Assembly: GCF_900497695.1 (NCBI RefSeq)
Contig: NZ_UIDD01000004.1
Location: forward strand, 372,001-436,000
Direction of reading: 5' to 3'
Length of the DNA: 64,000 bases
Origin: Pseudomonas wadenswilerensis
GTDB lineage: Bacteria > Pseudomonadota > Gammaproteobacteria > Pseudomonadales > Pseudomonadaceae
Positions within the stretch are counted from its first letter, which is position 1. The number at the start of each line of letters is the position of its first letter. A program made the position numbers and the translations under genes. Of the stretch, positions 49,706 to 60,333 are shown piece by piece. The notes under the pieces were generated by a model. That model had not been told where the DNA came from. It made no database searches and saw only the letters and a list, made by a program, of their open reading frames with translations.

Positions 49706-50344
49706 ATGATCCCCACCCATGAATGGCTGCTGTTTATCGGCGCCGCGCTGCTGATGGTCCTGACCCCGGGGCCGAACATGATTTATTTGATTTCCCGTTC
49801 GATCTGCCAGGGCCGCACGGCCGGGGTAACCTCGTTGCTCGGCGTGGTGGGCGGCTTTCTGGTGCACATGAGCGCCGCAGCCATTGGCCTGACCGCCTTG
49901 TTCATGGCCGTGCCGCTGGCCTACGACCTGCTCAAGTGGGCCGGTGCCGGCTACTTGATGTGGCTGGCCTGGCAGGCAGTCAAGCCCGGTGCCCGCTCGC
50001 CGTTCGAGCCCCGTGAACTGGCCCCGGATTCCCCGCGCAAGCTGGTGCTGATGGGCTTTCTGACCAGCGTGCTGAACCCCAAGGTGGCGGTGTTCTACCT
50101 TTCGGTGCTGCCACAGTTCATCTCGCCGGAAAACGGTTCGGTGCTGGCGCAGAGCCTGGCCCTGGGCCTGACCCAGATCGCCGTGAGCTTCTCGGTCAAC
50201 CTGCTGATTGCCCTGTTCGCCGCCGGCATTGCCGGTTGGTTCGTGCGTTACCCGCTGTGGCTGATGCTGCAGCGCTACGTGATGGGCTTCGTCCTGGCCG
50301 GCCTGGCGCTGCGCCTGGTGCAGGAGCAGCGCCGGACCGTATAA
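49706..50344 (+). CDS. LysE/RhtB-family amino-acid exporter
   Basis: Inner-membrane efflux protein of 212 residues with six membrane segments. The family motif GAALLMVLTPGPNMIYLISRS is at the N-terminus, followed by GVTSLLGVVGGFLVHM and LTSVLNPKVAVFYLSVLPQF. The start at 49706 has AAGGA (49695-49699) at good spacing; an ATG at 49700 lies directly against that site. It ends 3 nt from the converging metR gene. The substrate is unknown, perhaps homoserine, threonine or lysine. Confidence 0.9.
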   Translation: MIPTHEWLLFIGAALLMVLTPGPNMIYLISRSICQGRTAGVTSLLGVVGGFLVHMSAAAIGLTALFMAVPLAYDLLKWAGAGYLMWLAWQAVKPGARSPFEPRELAPDSPRKLVLMGFLTSVLNPKVAVFYLSVLPQFISPENGSVLAQSLALGLTQIAVSFSVNLLIALFAAGIAGWFVRYPLWLMLQRYVMGFVLAGLALRLVQEQRRTV

Positions 50345-50347
50345 GGC

Positions 50348-51265
50348 TCAACGTACCGCGCTGACGCCGTCGAGGGTGGAGAAGGACGTATCCTTGGCGG
50401 TCAGCAGGAAGTCGCGCATGTATGGCGCATCGAGCATGTCGCTGCGCACCGCCGCGTACAGCGTGGCAAACAGGCCTTTCTCACCCAGGCGCTTGGCCTT
50501 CACGTAACCGCGCGAGCTGTACTCGTGCAGGGCCCAGTGCGGCATGCCGCAGACCCCGCGGCCGCTGGCCACCAGTTGCATCATCATCACCGTCAGCTCG
50601 GCTGTGCGCACCTGCGCCGGCTCGACGTCGGCCGGCTCCAGGAAGCGGGTGAAGATGTCCAGGCGGTCGCGCTCCACCGGGTAGGTGATCAGGGTTTCCG
50701 TGGCCAGGTCTTCCGGCACCATGTACGGCTTGTGCGCCAGCGGGTGCTGGTTGGCCACGGCGAGCATGGCTTCGTAGGTGAACAGCGGCACGTAGGTAAT
50801 GCCGCTGAGCTCCAGCGGGTCGGAGGTCACCACCAGGTCCAGATCGCCACGGGCCAGGGCTGGCAGCGGGGCGAAGGCAAAACCCGAGGCCAGGTCCAGC
50901 TCGACCTCCGGCCAGGCATCGCGGAACTGGTCGATGGTCGGCATCAGCCACTGGAAGCAGCTGTGGCATTCAATGGCCATGTGCAGGCGCCCGGCGGTGC
51001 CACCGGCCAGGCGGGCGATGTCGCGCTCGGCGCCGCGCAGCAGCGGCAGGGTGGCATCGGCCAGCTGCAGCAGGCGCAGGCCGGCGCTGGTGAAGCGCAG
51101 CGGCTTGGTCTTGCGCATGAACAGCGGCATGCCCAGGCGCTCTTCCAGCTCCTTGAACTGATGGGACAGCGCCGACTGGGTCAGGTGCAGGCGTTCGGCG
51201 GCCTCGACCAGGCTGTCGGCTTCGCGCAGGGCGTGCAGGGTTTTCAGGTGACGAATTTCCAGCAC
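50348..51265 (-). CDS. metR: MetR, LysR-type activator of methionine synthesis
   Basis: A 305-residue LysR-type regulator that uses homocysteine as co-effector and activates metE. The N-terminal helix-turn-helix (LVEAAERLHLTQSALSHQFKELEERLGMPLF, about 18-48, of which the QSALSHQ part is the recognition helix) and the MetR-type effector domain are clear. It starts with GTG, with GGAG about 7 nt upstream. It is divergent from metE, the classical arrangement, with a MetR-like box at 51309-51321 between them. Confidence 0.93.
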   Translation of the reverse strand: MLEIRHLKTLHALREADSLVEAAERLHLTQSALSHQFKELEERLGMPLFMRKTKPLRFTSAGLRLLQLADATLPLLRGAERDIARLAGGTAGRLHMAIECHSCFQWLMPTIDQFRDAWPEVELDLASGFAFAPLPALARGDLDLVVTSDPLELSGITYVPLFTYEAMLAVANQHPLAHKPYMVPEDLATETLITYPVERDRLDIFTRFLEPADVEPAQVRTAELTVMMMQLVASGRGVCGMPHWALHEYSSRGYVKAKRLGEKGLFATLYAAVRSDMLDAPYMRDFLLTAKDTSFSTLDGVSAVR

Positions 51266-51308
51266 CGAGGGGCTCCATGAGTAAACTTTGAGATGAACAC
51301 GAATTTAT

Positions 51309-51321
51309 TGAGTTTGTCTCA
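51309..51321. promoter_or_regulatory. MetR-like binding site in the metR-metE gap
   Basis: TGAG-TTTGT-CTCA is a perfect palindrome with the spacing of the TGAA-N5-TTCA MetR consensus. It lies 55 nt before the metE ATG. Confidence 0.6.
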
Positions 51322-51375
51322 TGTTGGTCTGGCTGTCGACAATAGCGTCATCTTTTACAGGGAGGACGTTTTCTC

Positions 51376-53685
51376 ATGGCATTGGCCCACAACCTTGGTT
51401 TCCCGCGCATCGGCGCTGACCGCGAACTGAAAAAAGCGCAAGAAGCCTACTGGAAAGGCGATCTCGATCAGGCAGGTCTCGAGGCTGTTGGCCGCGAACT
51501 GCGCGCCCGCCACTGGCAGCTGCAGAAAGACGCCGGTATCGAACTGCTGCCGGTCGGCGATTTTGCCTGGTACGACCAGGTCCTGACCCACTCGCTGACC
51601 TTCGGGGCGATCCCCGAGCGCTTCGCCCAGGTCAGGGGCGACAATGGCCTGCCGACCCTCGACACCCTGTTCGCCATGGCTCGTGGCGCCAGCACCTGCT
51701 GCGGCGGTAGCCACGGCCAGACGCAATATGCGCAAGAGCTGACCAAGTGGTTCGACACCAACTATCACTATCTGGTCCCGGAATTCAGCGCCGACCAGCG
51801 CTTTTTGCTCAGTTGGGAACAGCTGTTCGATGAAGTGGCCGAAGCCCAGGCCCTCGGCCACGCGGTCAAGCCGGTGCTGATCGGCCCGCTGACCTACCTG
51901 TGGCTGGGCAAGGCCAAGGGCGGCGAGTTCGACAAGCTCGACCTGCTTGAGCGGCTGCTGCCGGTGTACGGCGAAATCCTCAGCCGCCTGTCGCGCCAGG
52001 GCGTGGAGTGGGTGCAGATCGACGAGCCGATCCTCGGCCTTGACCTGCCGCAGGAATGGAAGAACGCCTTCGAACGTGCTTACCACATCCTGCAGTACTC
52101 GCCCCTGAAGAAGCTGGTCGCCACCTACTTCAGCGGCCTGGAGGACAACCTCGGCCTGGCCGTCGGCCTGCCGGTGGATGGCCTGCATATTGACCTGGTG
52201 CGCGCACCGGAACAACTGCCGGCGGTACTCGATCGCCTGCCTACCTATAAAGTGCTGTCCTTGGGTGTGGTCAACGGCCGCAACGTCTGGCGCTGTGACC
52301 TGGACAAGGCGCTGGAGCAGCTGCAACAAGCCCAGCAACGCTTTGGTGCCAACCTCTGGGTGGCCGGCTCCTGTTCGCTGCTGCACAGCCCGGTGGACCT
52401 CGGCCGGGAAGACAAGCTCGATGCCGAACTGAAAAGCTGGCTGGCCTTTGCCGTGCAGAAGTGCGAGGAAATCGCCGTGCTGGCCAAGGCCCTGGACAAT
52501 CCGCACTTGCCTGCCGTGCAGAACGCCCTGAGCAACAGCCGCGCCGTACAGAAGCGCCGTGCCGAATCACCACGCATTCACAAGCCGCAGGTTCAGGCCC
52601 GCCTGGCCGCCGTGACCGCTGCCGACAGCCAGCGCCAGTCGGCCTTCGCCCAGCGTATCGAAGCCCAGCGTCAGCGCCTGCAACTGCCGGCGTTCCCGAC
52701 CACCACCATCGGTTCTTTCCCACAGACCTCGGCGATCCGCCTGGCGCGTCAAGCCTACAAGCAGGGCAAACTCTCGGCCAACGACTACACCGACGCCATG
52801 CACAGCGAGATCCGCCATGCCGTGCAGGTGCAGGAGCGCCTGGGCCTGGATGTGCTGGTGCACGGTGAAGCCGAGCGCAACGACATGGTCGAGTACTTTG
52901 CCGAGCAACTGGACGGTTACGCCTTCACCCGTTACGGCTGGGTCCAGAGCTACGGTTCGCGTTGCGTGAAACCGGCGATCATCTATGGCGACCTCAACCG
53001 CCCGCAGGCCATGACCGTGGCCTGGATCGAATACGCCCAGCGCCTGACCAGCAAGGTCATGAAAGGCATGCTGACCGGCCCGGTCACCATGCTGATGTGG
53101 TCGTTCCCGCGTGAAGACGTGTCGCGCAAGGTTCAGGCCGAACAACTGGCCCTGGCCATCCGTGACGAAGTGCAGGACCTGGAAGCCGCTGGCATCAAGA
53201 TCGTGCAGATCGACGAAGCCGCATTCCGTGAAGGCCTGCCGCTGCGCCGTGCGCAGTGGCAGGCGTACCTGGACTGGGCGGTGGAAGCGTTCCGCCTGTG
53301 CTCCAGCGGTGTGCGCGATGAAACCCAGATCCACACCCACATGTGCTACAGCGAGTTCAACGATGTGATCGAAGCGATCGCCGCCATGGACGCCGACGTC
53401 ATCACCATCGAGACCTCGCGCTCGGACATGGAACTGCTGGAAGCCTTTGAAGCCTTCGACTACCCCAACGACATTGGCCCGGGCGTCTATGACATCCACT
53501 CGCCACGGGTGCCGGACACTGCCGAGATGGTCCAGCTGATGAGCAAGGCGGTCAAGCGTATCCCGGCCGAGCGCCTGTGGGTCAACCCGGATTGCGGCCT
53601 GAAGACCCGCGCCTGGCCGGAGACGGAAGCTGCGCTGGTGAACATGGTGGCGGCGGCGCGGCAATTGCGTAGCGAGCTGGCGTGA
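51376..53685 (+). CDS. metE: Cobalamin-independent methionine synthase MetE
   Basis: Transfers a methyl group from 5-methyltetrahydropteroyl-triglutamate to homocysteine, making methionine. The 769-residue protein has two barrel halves. Zinc ligands are His655, Cys657 (THMCYSEF), Glu679 and Cys740 (NPDCGLKTR), each 14 positions above E. coli MetE. AGGGAGG precedes the ATG. It is controlled with metR, its divergent neighbour. MetE is zinc-dependent, which adds to the zinc theme of the region. Confidence 0.97.
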   Translation: MALAHNLGFPRIGADRELKKAQEAYWKGDLDQAGLEAVGRELRARHWQLQKDAGIELLPVGDFAWYDQVLTHSLTFGAIPERFAQVRGDNGLPTLDTLFAMARGASTCCGGSHGQTQYAQELTKWFDTNYHYLVPEFSADQRFLLSWEQLFDEVAEAQALGHAVKPVLIGPLTYLWLGKAKGGEFDKLDLLERLLPVYGEILSRLSRQGVEWVQIDEPILGLDLPQEWKNAFERAYHILQYSPLKKLVATYFSGLEDNLGLAVGLPVDGLHIDLVRAPEQLPAVLDRLPTYKVLSLGVVNGRNVWRCDLDKALEQLQQAQQRFGANLWVAGSCSLLHSPVDLGREDKLDAELKSWLAFAVQKCEEIAVLAKALDNPHLPAVQNALSNSRAVQKRRAESPRIHKPQVQARLAAVTAADSQRQSAFAQRIEAQRQRLQLPAFPTTTIGSFPQTSAIRLARQAYKQGKLSANDYTDAMHSEIRHAVQVQERLGLDVLVHGEAERNDMVEYFAEQLDGYAFTRYGWVQSYGSRCVKPAIIYGDLNRPQAMTVAWIEYAQRLTSKVMKGMLTGPVTMLMWSFPREDVSRKVQAEQLALAIRDEVQDLEAAGIKIVQIDEAAFREGLPLRRAQWQAYLDWAVEAFRLCSSGVRDETQIHTHMCYSEFNDVIEAIAAMDADVITIETSRSDMELLEAFEAFDYPNDIGPGVYDIHSPRVPDTAEMVQLMSKAVKRIPAERLWVNPDCGLKTRAWPETEAALVNMVAAARQLRSELA

Positions 53686-53690
53686 GAATA

Positions 53691-53723
53691 CGCCAAGGGA
53701 GCAGCTTGCCTGTTCCCTTGGCG
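53691..53723. terminator. hairpin between converging metE and toxin-like gene
   Basis: CGCCAAGGGA (53691-53700) pairs perfectly with TCCCTTGGCG (53714-53723) around a 13-nt loop. There is no T run, but its place between two converging stops suggests a bidirectional terminator. Confidence 0.6.
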
Positions 53724-53734
53724 CCTGGATTAAC

Positions 53735-56700
53735 TCATAGCAATTGAAAATGCTTGCTAGCGATTTCTCGGTTGATGTCTCCGCGCCAGATAGTTTCAGC
53801 CTGAGCGCCCAGCGATTGTTGCCATTTTGACCCCAGATAGCGGTAGTCGCGCAACTTGAGGTGGGCTTTGACAAAGTCGCTGAACGCTGCTGACTGTGCG
53901 TTGTAATGGAAGTGCGCATACCACAGGGGCCATGGTGGTGTTTGCGTCAAGTCGCGAACTTCGTATTCCTGCATGAAGTCGCGGCGCCCCTCTGGGCTTC
54001 GGGCAAGTTCGATAAGCCCTTCCTTTTTTATAATGTCGACTGCCTGCTGTGCAACCAGGTAATCCAGATGGCCGGCATTGGGTTTCTGGCTGGCCAATGC
54101 CTGCGTGATTCGCAGCTGCTTGCCTTGTTCGGCAAGCTGCGCCGCTTTGCTTCTTAGGCTGGCAATGAGTGGCTGTTTGTCGTCGAGTTGATGAATTTTT
54201 TGAGCACGGGATCTCAATTGTTCGGCCAACTCGTTCATCAAGTCTTCCAACTCTGCGGGAATTGAGTCAGGTTTTATGTAGGCGCGAATGCGAGTGGCAT
54301 CCTGTTCGATGTTGCCCAGCCGCTGTTTTGCTTCAGTCATCAGCTGTTGCAGGCTGAATCGTGTCCCGGCAGCGGGGGGCCGTGGCGACTCCAATTGCCA
54401 TTTACCCCGAGGGCCTTGCACATAGGTTTCCGTGAGCCCTCCGGGGCCAGTGACGCTGAATCGGTGCGGCTGAGCGCCTGAGGCAACGGATTCGGAGCCG
54501 ATCAGAAAATACTCATCTTCCGTTTCAAATACACGAGAGGGCGGCTGCCCTGGGGCCGCAGGTTTGGGCTTTACTGTCTGGCTTGCACCGGCTGCACCCG
54601 CTGTGCCCAATTCCTTGTTGGCCAACCGGGTCAGTTGCTCCATGGCCTCGCCGATTGGCGCAATAAAGGTTGAATCAAAATACTGCGGGTAGTTGACCGA
54701 CCACAGCCTGAGATTTGAAATGTGCTGCTGATAGACCACGACACAGTCTCTCAAGAGTGTCTTGCGCTCACTCGCAAGGCTGATTTTGTGCACGTTATGA
54801 TGATTGCTCAAGGCGTGCTCAAATCGTTTTACCGCCTGCTTGATGCTGTCATTGAAATACTGCCAGGCCAGGTCGTTTGTTGGGCGGGCAATATGTACGA
54901 GCTGGGCAAGTTCGCTGGTTTTTGTGGTGAAATGATTGACGTTGAGTATCTTGGGTAAGTCGGCATTCACAGCAGTAATCGTCTGTTTATTCGTCGTACG
55001 CGCAAGCCAGGTCCTGATGTCTTTTTCCAGGTTCTCGATGTGATCCAGGGTTTCGATGAACTTCTTGATTTGTTGGATGTATTGATCAAATTGTGCCTGG
55101 GTCAGTAGGGTGGTTCCTGAGTGGCCGATGCTGTTTTGCACCGTCTTGGCGAGCTTCCTGGCGTGGCTAACCCGATTGAACGAGCGATGGACGATGATGG
55201 TTACAGCACTGTTCTTGAATCGGCTGTTGTCGGCCAGGTTGTTACCGGAGAGCAAGGGGCGGTATTCCTCCAGCGTCTTGAACACGGCTTTGGCTTCGGC
55301 GATTTCGTCTGCGCAAGCCCGGTCGATGCGCGCGAGTTCGATGGGGTCGGAAGAACCGTTGTTTTTCAGTTGGTCATTGGGGTCATACTGATCAGCCAGC
55401 TTGCTGTAGGTGCGTTCAGTGTTTTCCTTCAGAGCCAAGCGACGACGATGGGTGGCATCAGTCCACCAGCGGGGCAGCCGATCACGTATAGGGGCAGGCC
55501 ACAAAGGATCAGCGAGGTCGGCCAGGCGTCCGACTACCTGGCCACCACCCGAACCACCACCGTGCAGATGCACACCGTACAGCGCGAAATGGGTATTCCA
55601 CTGGCCGTTCTCATCCAGGGCGATGTTCTTTCTCCAGGTCTTGTGCGCGTTGCCGCGCAGGCGCCAGGTGTGTTCCGTTTCGAGCCATTCAACCTGGCAA
55701 GGACGGTCTTCGACCAGAATGAAATCGCCATCGGCGTGTTGGTAGATGCCGCGGTATTTGCCTTCCAGGCCAGGTTGTATGCCCATCAACGATAGCGGTT
55801 GGTGATACTCGTACCCTTCGAAAGCTTCCAGGCGCTTCTGGGCGCTGGGGGCGCCGGGGCGAAAGCCGGTACCGGGGCCCTTGAGCAGCTGGCGCAACTG
55901 ACGTTGGCGGGTGAGCCTGCGTGCGATGCTGGACTTGGCGACTACGCTAGGGAGCACATCCATGGCACCATCAATGAACGACAGCAGTGCTTGTTCCAAC
56001 TCGTCCAGTGCTTTGCCCACCTCACCGCGCACCAATGCAGCGGCAGCGTTGGCGCTGGCCTTGTAATAGTCGTAAGCGCCGACAGCGAGGCCGATCACTG
56101 GAACGAAGCCTAGCGCCATCTTGATGTAGTTGAAGATCATGCCGCTCTGGTAGGCGAAGTTCTCCAGCCATAACTGCTGGTTCGAGCGCGAGGTCGCCCG
56201 ATGCGCCTCCAGAACCCGACCGCCTTGGGCGTCAAGCAGGTGCTGGGCCAGCGAGGTGGTCCGCGGCCAGGCTGAGCCCAGGCCGATGATGCCGTCGAAA
56301 CGATGCTCGATGGCCAGACGCATGCGTGAGCGGTGTGAGTCCGGGTCGCCCAGCAAGGCACGACCGGCCATATAGTCGATTTCACCGCTCTGTTTGCTCA
56401 ACTCGTACAAACCCAGGCGCGCCGCTTCGAGGCTGGAGTATTGGCGCAGGTGTTTTTTCGGATGGTCAGGGCAGTAAAGCAAGGTATTGCCGCTTTTCTG
56501 GTCAGTGATGAAGGTCACACCGGAAAGGGTAACGCCGTAACTTTCGGTGTCTTCACCTCCAGCGGTAAGCCTGGCGGGGATCAGGCGAATATCGTGTCCA
56601 TTGGCCCGATAAGCCTCCGTGCTGTCGGCATCGATGGCGATATCGAGAATGGCCTGCCCCCCGGCGTTCATATCACCTGTTGTCCTGGCCTGGACGCTAT

Positions 56701-59143
56701 GCATCTTGAGCATCAGGCGCAAGGGTTCGCCCAGGCATTCACGGCGAAACTGGCGGGCAAAGTAGCCTTCTTCGGTGCCGCGATAGGCGGCCAGAATCAT
56801 GTCTTCGCGTTTTTGCGCCAGATCGATATCCTTGGCCAGCTTGATCAGGTAGTCGGCATCGAAACCGCTTCGCAGCGCCTGTTCAAGGGTTGAATCGGAG
56901 GTCGTTGTCTGTAACTTCATGAAGCCCAGGCGGCTTTTCATCTCTGCGTCGATGTTCTCCAGCAGCAGGGTCTCCAGGCTCAGGGTTTCCCGCGCGTCAC
57001 TGGCCACCGGCACCTGTTTGACCGGTACGCCAGGGGCACCGCTGCCGGCAACCGGATCATTGCCAAGTGAGGTGCTCTTGGGCAGGTCGACGGAGAGGGA
57101 ACTGCCGTCGAAGTCAGGGAAATCCTGTTGCAGACGTTGGTTGATGTGTTGACGGCAAAACAGCGACAGGTTGGGCAGGTCGCGGGAAATCAATGCCTGG
57201 GATCGACGCATGGCGTCGATGTAGGCCAGGGTGCTGGACCTCAGCGTCTGACGATCAGTTGCCGTCAGATTGGCCAGCCAGGGAACGGAGGTTTCGCTCA
57301 AGGTGGCGCTGGCCTGCTCCGCTTGCAACTGGCTGAAGGCAAACTCACGGGCGGCATGACGAGGAATTTGCAAGGACTGTGCGAGAGATGTGCGAATGCG
57401 TGCGTGCGAATCGTCCGACGGGCTTGATTGCGATGCGATTTTGCTGCGGCTCAGGTGGTAATCGAGGACCTTCTCCAGCACATCGCCAGTGACGTGGGTG
57501 AGTTGCAAAGACAGCCCATCTGTATCTGTGAGGCCGAAGCATCGCTCCAGTTCCTCCTGGTTGGCGCAACGTATGAGCCCGCCCGACTCACCTGGCCAGT
57601 ACAGCAGGAGGCTGTGCGGCGCGTCCTCATTTTGTAGGGTGACGATCAGGCAGTCATGGACAACAGTGCTGGTGGTCGTTTCGGTGTCGTCGTGTACGGT
57701 CGTGGTGTTCAATTGCGGATGGGCTGCGATGATGCTAGAGCCCATGCCGGGAAAGCTGTCGGGCTGGTCGAGCAGGCTTTCGATCCATCTGAGCTCTTCG
57801 TCATTGATCTGCCCCAGCGTGTTCTGCAAGCGAGCATGAGCGCGCAGGCCTTGATGATGAGCCGTGAGCAGATCGCTGGGGACAGTAGCCGTTTGCGCCG
57901 AGCGCCATTCGTCAGTGGACAGCAACTGCTCAATGGCCTTTTCAGCAATATCGCAGGCATCGAGCAAGGCCCGGCGCTGACCGCTCAGGAATTGCAGGTC
58001 TTCTTGCGTAGTGCTGTCCAACAGATTTCTCTGCCGGATGATTTGCTCCAGGCGTACCAGGTACGGGGCTTCGATTCCCAGGTTGCCGAAGTCGTAGAAC
58101 GAGAGCTGGGGTACCTCGTCGTGGTCCTCTTCCATGAGCAGCGGCGGAGCCTGGAATACGTCGGGGCTGCGTTGCCTGCTGTCGACCCAATGAATCAAGG
58201 ACAGTGCAAGTTCGCCGTATTGCTGGATATCGGCGCCGGGGTCGTGTTCCAGGGCCTTGAGCCGTGCATCGAGAAGGCTATCGAACAGTGTGGTGAAACC
58301 GGCCGAAAGGGTGTCGTGACTTTGAAATCCGATGCTTTCCGACATGGCGCTGGCCTGCTCCATCAAGGCGGTAGTCAGGGCCTGACGAGTGGCATGGACG
58401 CTGAACGCTGGCTTGCGACCAGGTTGGTAAAACATCAGCGCAGGCTCATCCTCGACACTGAACACCAGGGCACCGGGTACAGCCTTCCCTGAGATCAGGG
58501 GAGTCTCCAGATGTAGACGCTGGTTGCCCACGCGCATCCATTCGGGATTGTTCAATAGGCCAGTAACCGGGCGTTGCTGCTGGTCATCGAACTCGCCAAC
58601 TGCCACCGCCGCCTCCCAGCTTGCCCGGAGAAGCCCAAGGTACTGGTTCAGGGCGTGGGTATGTCGGCTGGTTGGCGTACCCTTGGCCCTTGCTTGCCAA
58701 TAGCTGTTCCATTGCAGGCGCAGGTCACCTACCAGGTCCAGTCTGGCGACGTGGGCCAGCAACTGGCTGGGGGTCATGTTCAGCAGCGGGCTCTGGCCGG
58801 CCAGGTCCACGACTATCGCGGTGCTGTCCAGGTTGGCAGGGGCGGCAGGGTGATGGCGAGCATGCACGGCAAGCGCCACCAAGCTGACATCCGTGGTGTG
58901 CACGGAGCCCACCTGAAAGCGCAGGGCGGTGCTGATCGGGTCGCTGCCCAGCTGCGTGCGCAACGACTCAAGTAATGTCTGGTAGACGCTAGGCGCCTGG
59001 GAAAGCAGTGCGTGGAAGGTTTGCAGGTGATCCTCCCAGCGTCTGAGTACGGAGCGGGGTATGGCGTGGGCAGATGCCTGGTCGCTAAGGAAGTGGACGG
59101 CAGACAGGGGCAGGCTCGGCAGTGTTTCAGGCTGTTCACTCAT
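53735..59143 (-). CDS. Very large dermonecrotic-toxin-like (DUF6543/ToxA_N type) protein
   Basis: An 1802-residue protein of a family common in plant- and insect-associated Pseudomonas and often named dermonecrotic toxin domain or DUF6543 proteins; the role is unproven. The start at 59143 (MSEQPETLPSL) is preferred to an in-frame ATG at 59248. No signal peptide. A hydrophobic segment at about 1000-1038 (ALGFVPVIGLAVGAYDYY) could insert into membranes. A GGGSGGG turn lies near 1199, a Pro-rich linker (KPKPAAPGQPPSR) near 1525, and a helical C-terminal part follows. The YRGIY...DGDFILV...TWRL block near 1150 is family-like. The DNA for about the last third is richer in A+T than its neighbours. 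No small gene lies beside it that could encode immunity. Confidence 0.75.
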   Translation of the reverse strand: MSEQPETLPSLPLSAVHFLSDQASAHAIPRSVLRRWEDHLQTFHALLSQAPSVYQTLLESLRTQLGSDPISTALRFQVGSVHTTDVSLVALAVHARHHPAAPANLDSTAIVVDLAGQSPLLNMTPSQLLAHVARLDLVGDLRLQWNSYWQARAKGTPTSRHTHALNQYLGLLRASWEAAVAVGEFDDQQQRPVTGLLNNPEWMRVGNQRLHLETPLISGKAVPGALVFSVEDEPALMFYQPGRKPAFSVHATRQALTTALMEQASAMSESIGFQSHDTLSAGFTTLFDSLLDARLKALEHDPGADIQQYGELALSLIHWVDSRQRSPDVFQAPPLLMEEDHDEVPQLSFYDFGNLGIEAPYLVRLEQIIRQRNLLDSTTQEDLQFLSGQRRALLDACDIAEKAIEQLLSTDEWRSAQTATVPSDLLTAHHQGLRAHARLQNTLGQINDEELRWIESLLDQPDSFPGMGSSIIAAHPQLNTTTVHDDTETTTSTVVHDCLIVTLQNEDAPHSLLLYWPGESGGLIRCANQEELERCFGLTDTDGLSLQLTHVTGDVLEKVLDYHLSRSKIASQSSPSDDSHARIRTSLAQSLQIPRHAAREFAFSQLQAEQASATLSETSVPWLANLTATDRQTLRSSTLAYIDAMRRSQALISRDLPNLSLFCRQHINQRLQQDFPDFDGSSLSVDLPKSTSLGNDPVAGSGAPGVPVKQVPVASDARETLSLETLLLENIDAEMKSRLGFMKLQTTTSDSTLEQALRSGFDADYLIKLAKDIDLAQKREDMILAAYRGTEEGYFARQFRRECLGEPLRLMLKMHSVQARTTGDMNAGGQAILDIAIDADSTEAYRANGHDIRLIPARLTAGGEDTESYGVTLSGVTFITDQKSGNTLLYCPDHPKKHLRQYSSLEAARLGLYELSKQSGEIDYMAGRALLGDPDSHRSRMRLAIEHRFDGIIGLGSAWPRTTSLAQHLLDAQGGRVLEAHRATSRSNQQLWLENFAYQSGMIFNYIKMALGFVPVIGLAVGAYDYYKASANAAAALVRGEVGKALDELEQALLSFIDGAMDVLPSVVAKSSIARRLTRQRQLRQLLKGPGTGFRPGAPSAQKRLEAFEGYEYHQPLSLMGIQPGLEGKYRGIYQHADGDFILVEDRPCQVEWLETEHTWRLRGNAHKTWRKNIALDENGQWNTHFALYGVHLHGGGSGGGQVVGRLADLADPLWPAPIRDRLPRWWTDATHRRRLALKENTERTYSKLADQYDPNDQLKNNGSSDPIELARIDRACADEIAEAKAVFKTLEEYRPLLSGNNLADNSRFKNSAVTIIVHRSFNRVSHARKLAKTVQNSIGHSGTTLLTQAQFDQYIQQIKKFIETLDHIENLEKDIRTWLARTTNKQTITAVNADLPKILNVNHFTTKTSELAQLVHIARPTNDLAWQYFNDSIKQAVKRFEHALSNHHNVHKISLASERKTLLRDCVVVYQQHISNLRLWSVNYPQYFDSTFIAPIGEAMEQLTRLANKELGTAGAAGASQTVKPKPAAPGQPPSRVFETEDEYFLIGSESVASGAQPHRFSVTGPGGLTETYVQGPRGKWQLESPRPPAAGTRFSLQQLMTEAKQRLGNIEQDATRIRAYIKPDSIPAELEDLMNELAEQLRSRAQKIHQLDDKQPLIASLRSKAAQLAEQGKQLRITQALASQKPNAGHLDYLVAQQAVDIIKKEGLIELARSPEGRRDFMQEYEVRDLTQTPPWPLWYAHFHYNAQSAAFSDFVKAHLKLRDYRYLGSKWQQSLGAQAETIWRGDINREIASKHFQLL

Positions 59144-59340
59144 GATGGTTTTCCAGGATCGGGATGACGCCGGTAATGGCGTCTCGCATTTGGCGGAAAA
59201 CCGGGCTGCTCGCTGCGGTACATATTGCTGAATACCGTTGGGCGCCATTCATCAAATTGTCACGCAACTGTGGCAGCGCGCTTGAACGAAGTTCATCAGA
59301 CTCGCGCTCTACTGGGGATTTGCATTCTGGTGTTTCGCTC

Positions 59341-60333
59341 ATGCGGGCTTTTGCTTTTTTTCTGGCGCTGATGTGCGCCGTTCCTTCTTTTGCGGCGTCG
59401 CGTTGCGACGTCAGCGTGCCGACCGAACGGGTCGAGCTTTCGCAGGTCAGCCTGGCGTATCAGAGTATCGGCCGCGATTCGGACCCGGCTTTGCTGCTGG
59501 TCATGGGCCTGGGCGGGCAACTGATCCACTGGCCCGATGAAGTGGTGGTCGCCCTCTGTCAGCAGGGCTTTCGGGTGATCCGCTACGACAATCGCGATGT
59601 CGGCCTGTCCAGCTGGAACCAGGCCCCCAACGGCGCCAACCTGACCTTCGAGCTGCTGCGCTACAAGCTCGGCCTGCCGGTGGCCGCGCCTTACACCCTG
59701 AGCGATATGGCCGAAGACGGCCTGGGGCTGATGGATGCCCTGCAGGTGCGGCGCTTTCATGTCATGGGCGTGAGCATGGGCGGGATGATCGCCCAGCACC
59801 TGGCGGCGCAGGCGCCGGAGCGGGTCGAGAGCCTGACCCTGATCATGTCGAGTTCCGGTGCCCAGGGCTTGCCGGCACCGAACCCGGCGCTGGTGCAGTT
59901 GCTGGCCCGGCGTGGTGCGCCGAATCGCGAGGTGGCGCTTGAGCAGCAGGCCGACCTGCTGGCGGCCCTGGGTAGCCCCGAGGTCGAGGATGACCGCCAG
60001 GCGCTGCTCGAGCAGGCGGCGCTTGCCTATGACCGCGCCTTCAATCCCGAAGGGGTCAAGCGCCAGATCATGGCGATCCTGGCCGAACAGAGCCGGGTCG
60101 AGATGCTCAACACCCTGCGCCTGCCGACCCTGGTCGTGCACGGCACCGCCGACCCGCTGCTGCCGGTGATGCACGGTGTGCACCTGGCTGCGCACATCAA
60201 GGGCAGCCAGTTACGGCTGATTCCGGGCCTGGCCCATCGTTTTCAGGAGCAGTTCAAGGGGCCGTTGCTGGGTGCGGTGCTGCCCTATCTGAAGACGCAA
60301 CGGCTGGCCGATACCCATCTGGCGGTGTACTGA
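59341..60333 (+). CDS. Secreted alpha/beta hydrolase
   Basis: A 330-residue serine hydrolase with a signal peptide (MRAFAFFLALMCAVPSFAAS), so probably periplasmic. Catalytic triad: Ser145 in GVSMGG, Asp271 in HGTADPL and His299 in GLAHRF. The oxyanion region is VMGLGGQ. The start is the ATG at 59341; an ATG at 59164 gives a long non-signal extension. It resembles homoserine-acetyltransferase- or peptidase-like esterases, but the substrate is unknown. It is divergent from the toxin-like gene and has a REP pair after its stop. Confidence 0.88.
   Translation: MRAFAFFLALMCAVPSFAASRCDVSVPTERVELSQVSLAYQSIGRDSDPALLLVMGLGGQLIHWPDEVVVALCQQGFRVIRYDNRDVGLSSWNQAPNGANLTFELLRYKLGLPVAAPYTLSDMAEDGLGLMDALQVRRFHVMGVSMGGMIAQHLAAQAPERVESLTLIMSSSGAQGLPAPNPALVQLLARRGAPNREVALEQQADLLAALGSPEVEDDRQALLEQAALAYDRAFNPEGVKRQIMAILAEQSRVEMLNTLRLPTLVVHGTADPLLPVMHGVHLAAHIKGSQLRLIPGLAHRFQEQFKGPLLGAVLPYLKTQRLADTHLAVY

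Noticed and set aside
59144..59248. N-terminal extension of the toxin-like protein from an ATG at 59248
   Set aside because: The added residues look unlike a protein start, and MSEQPETLPSL at 59143 fits better.
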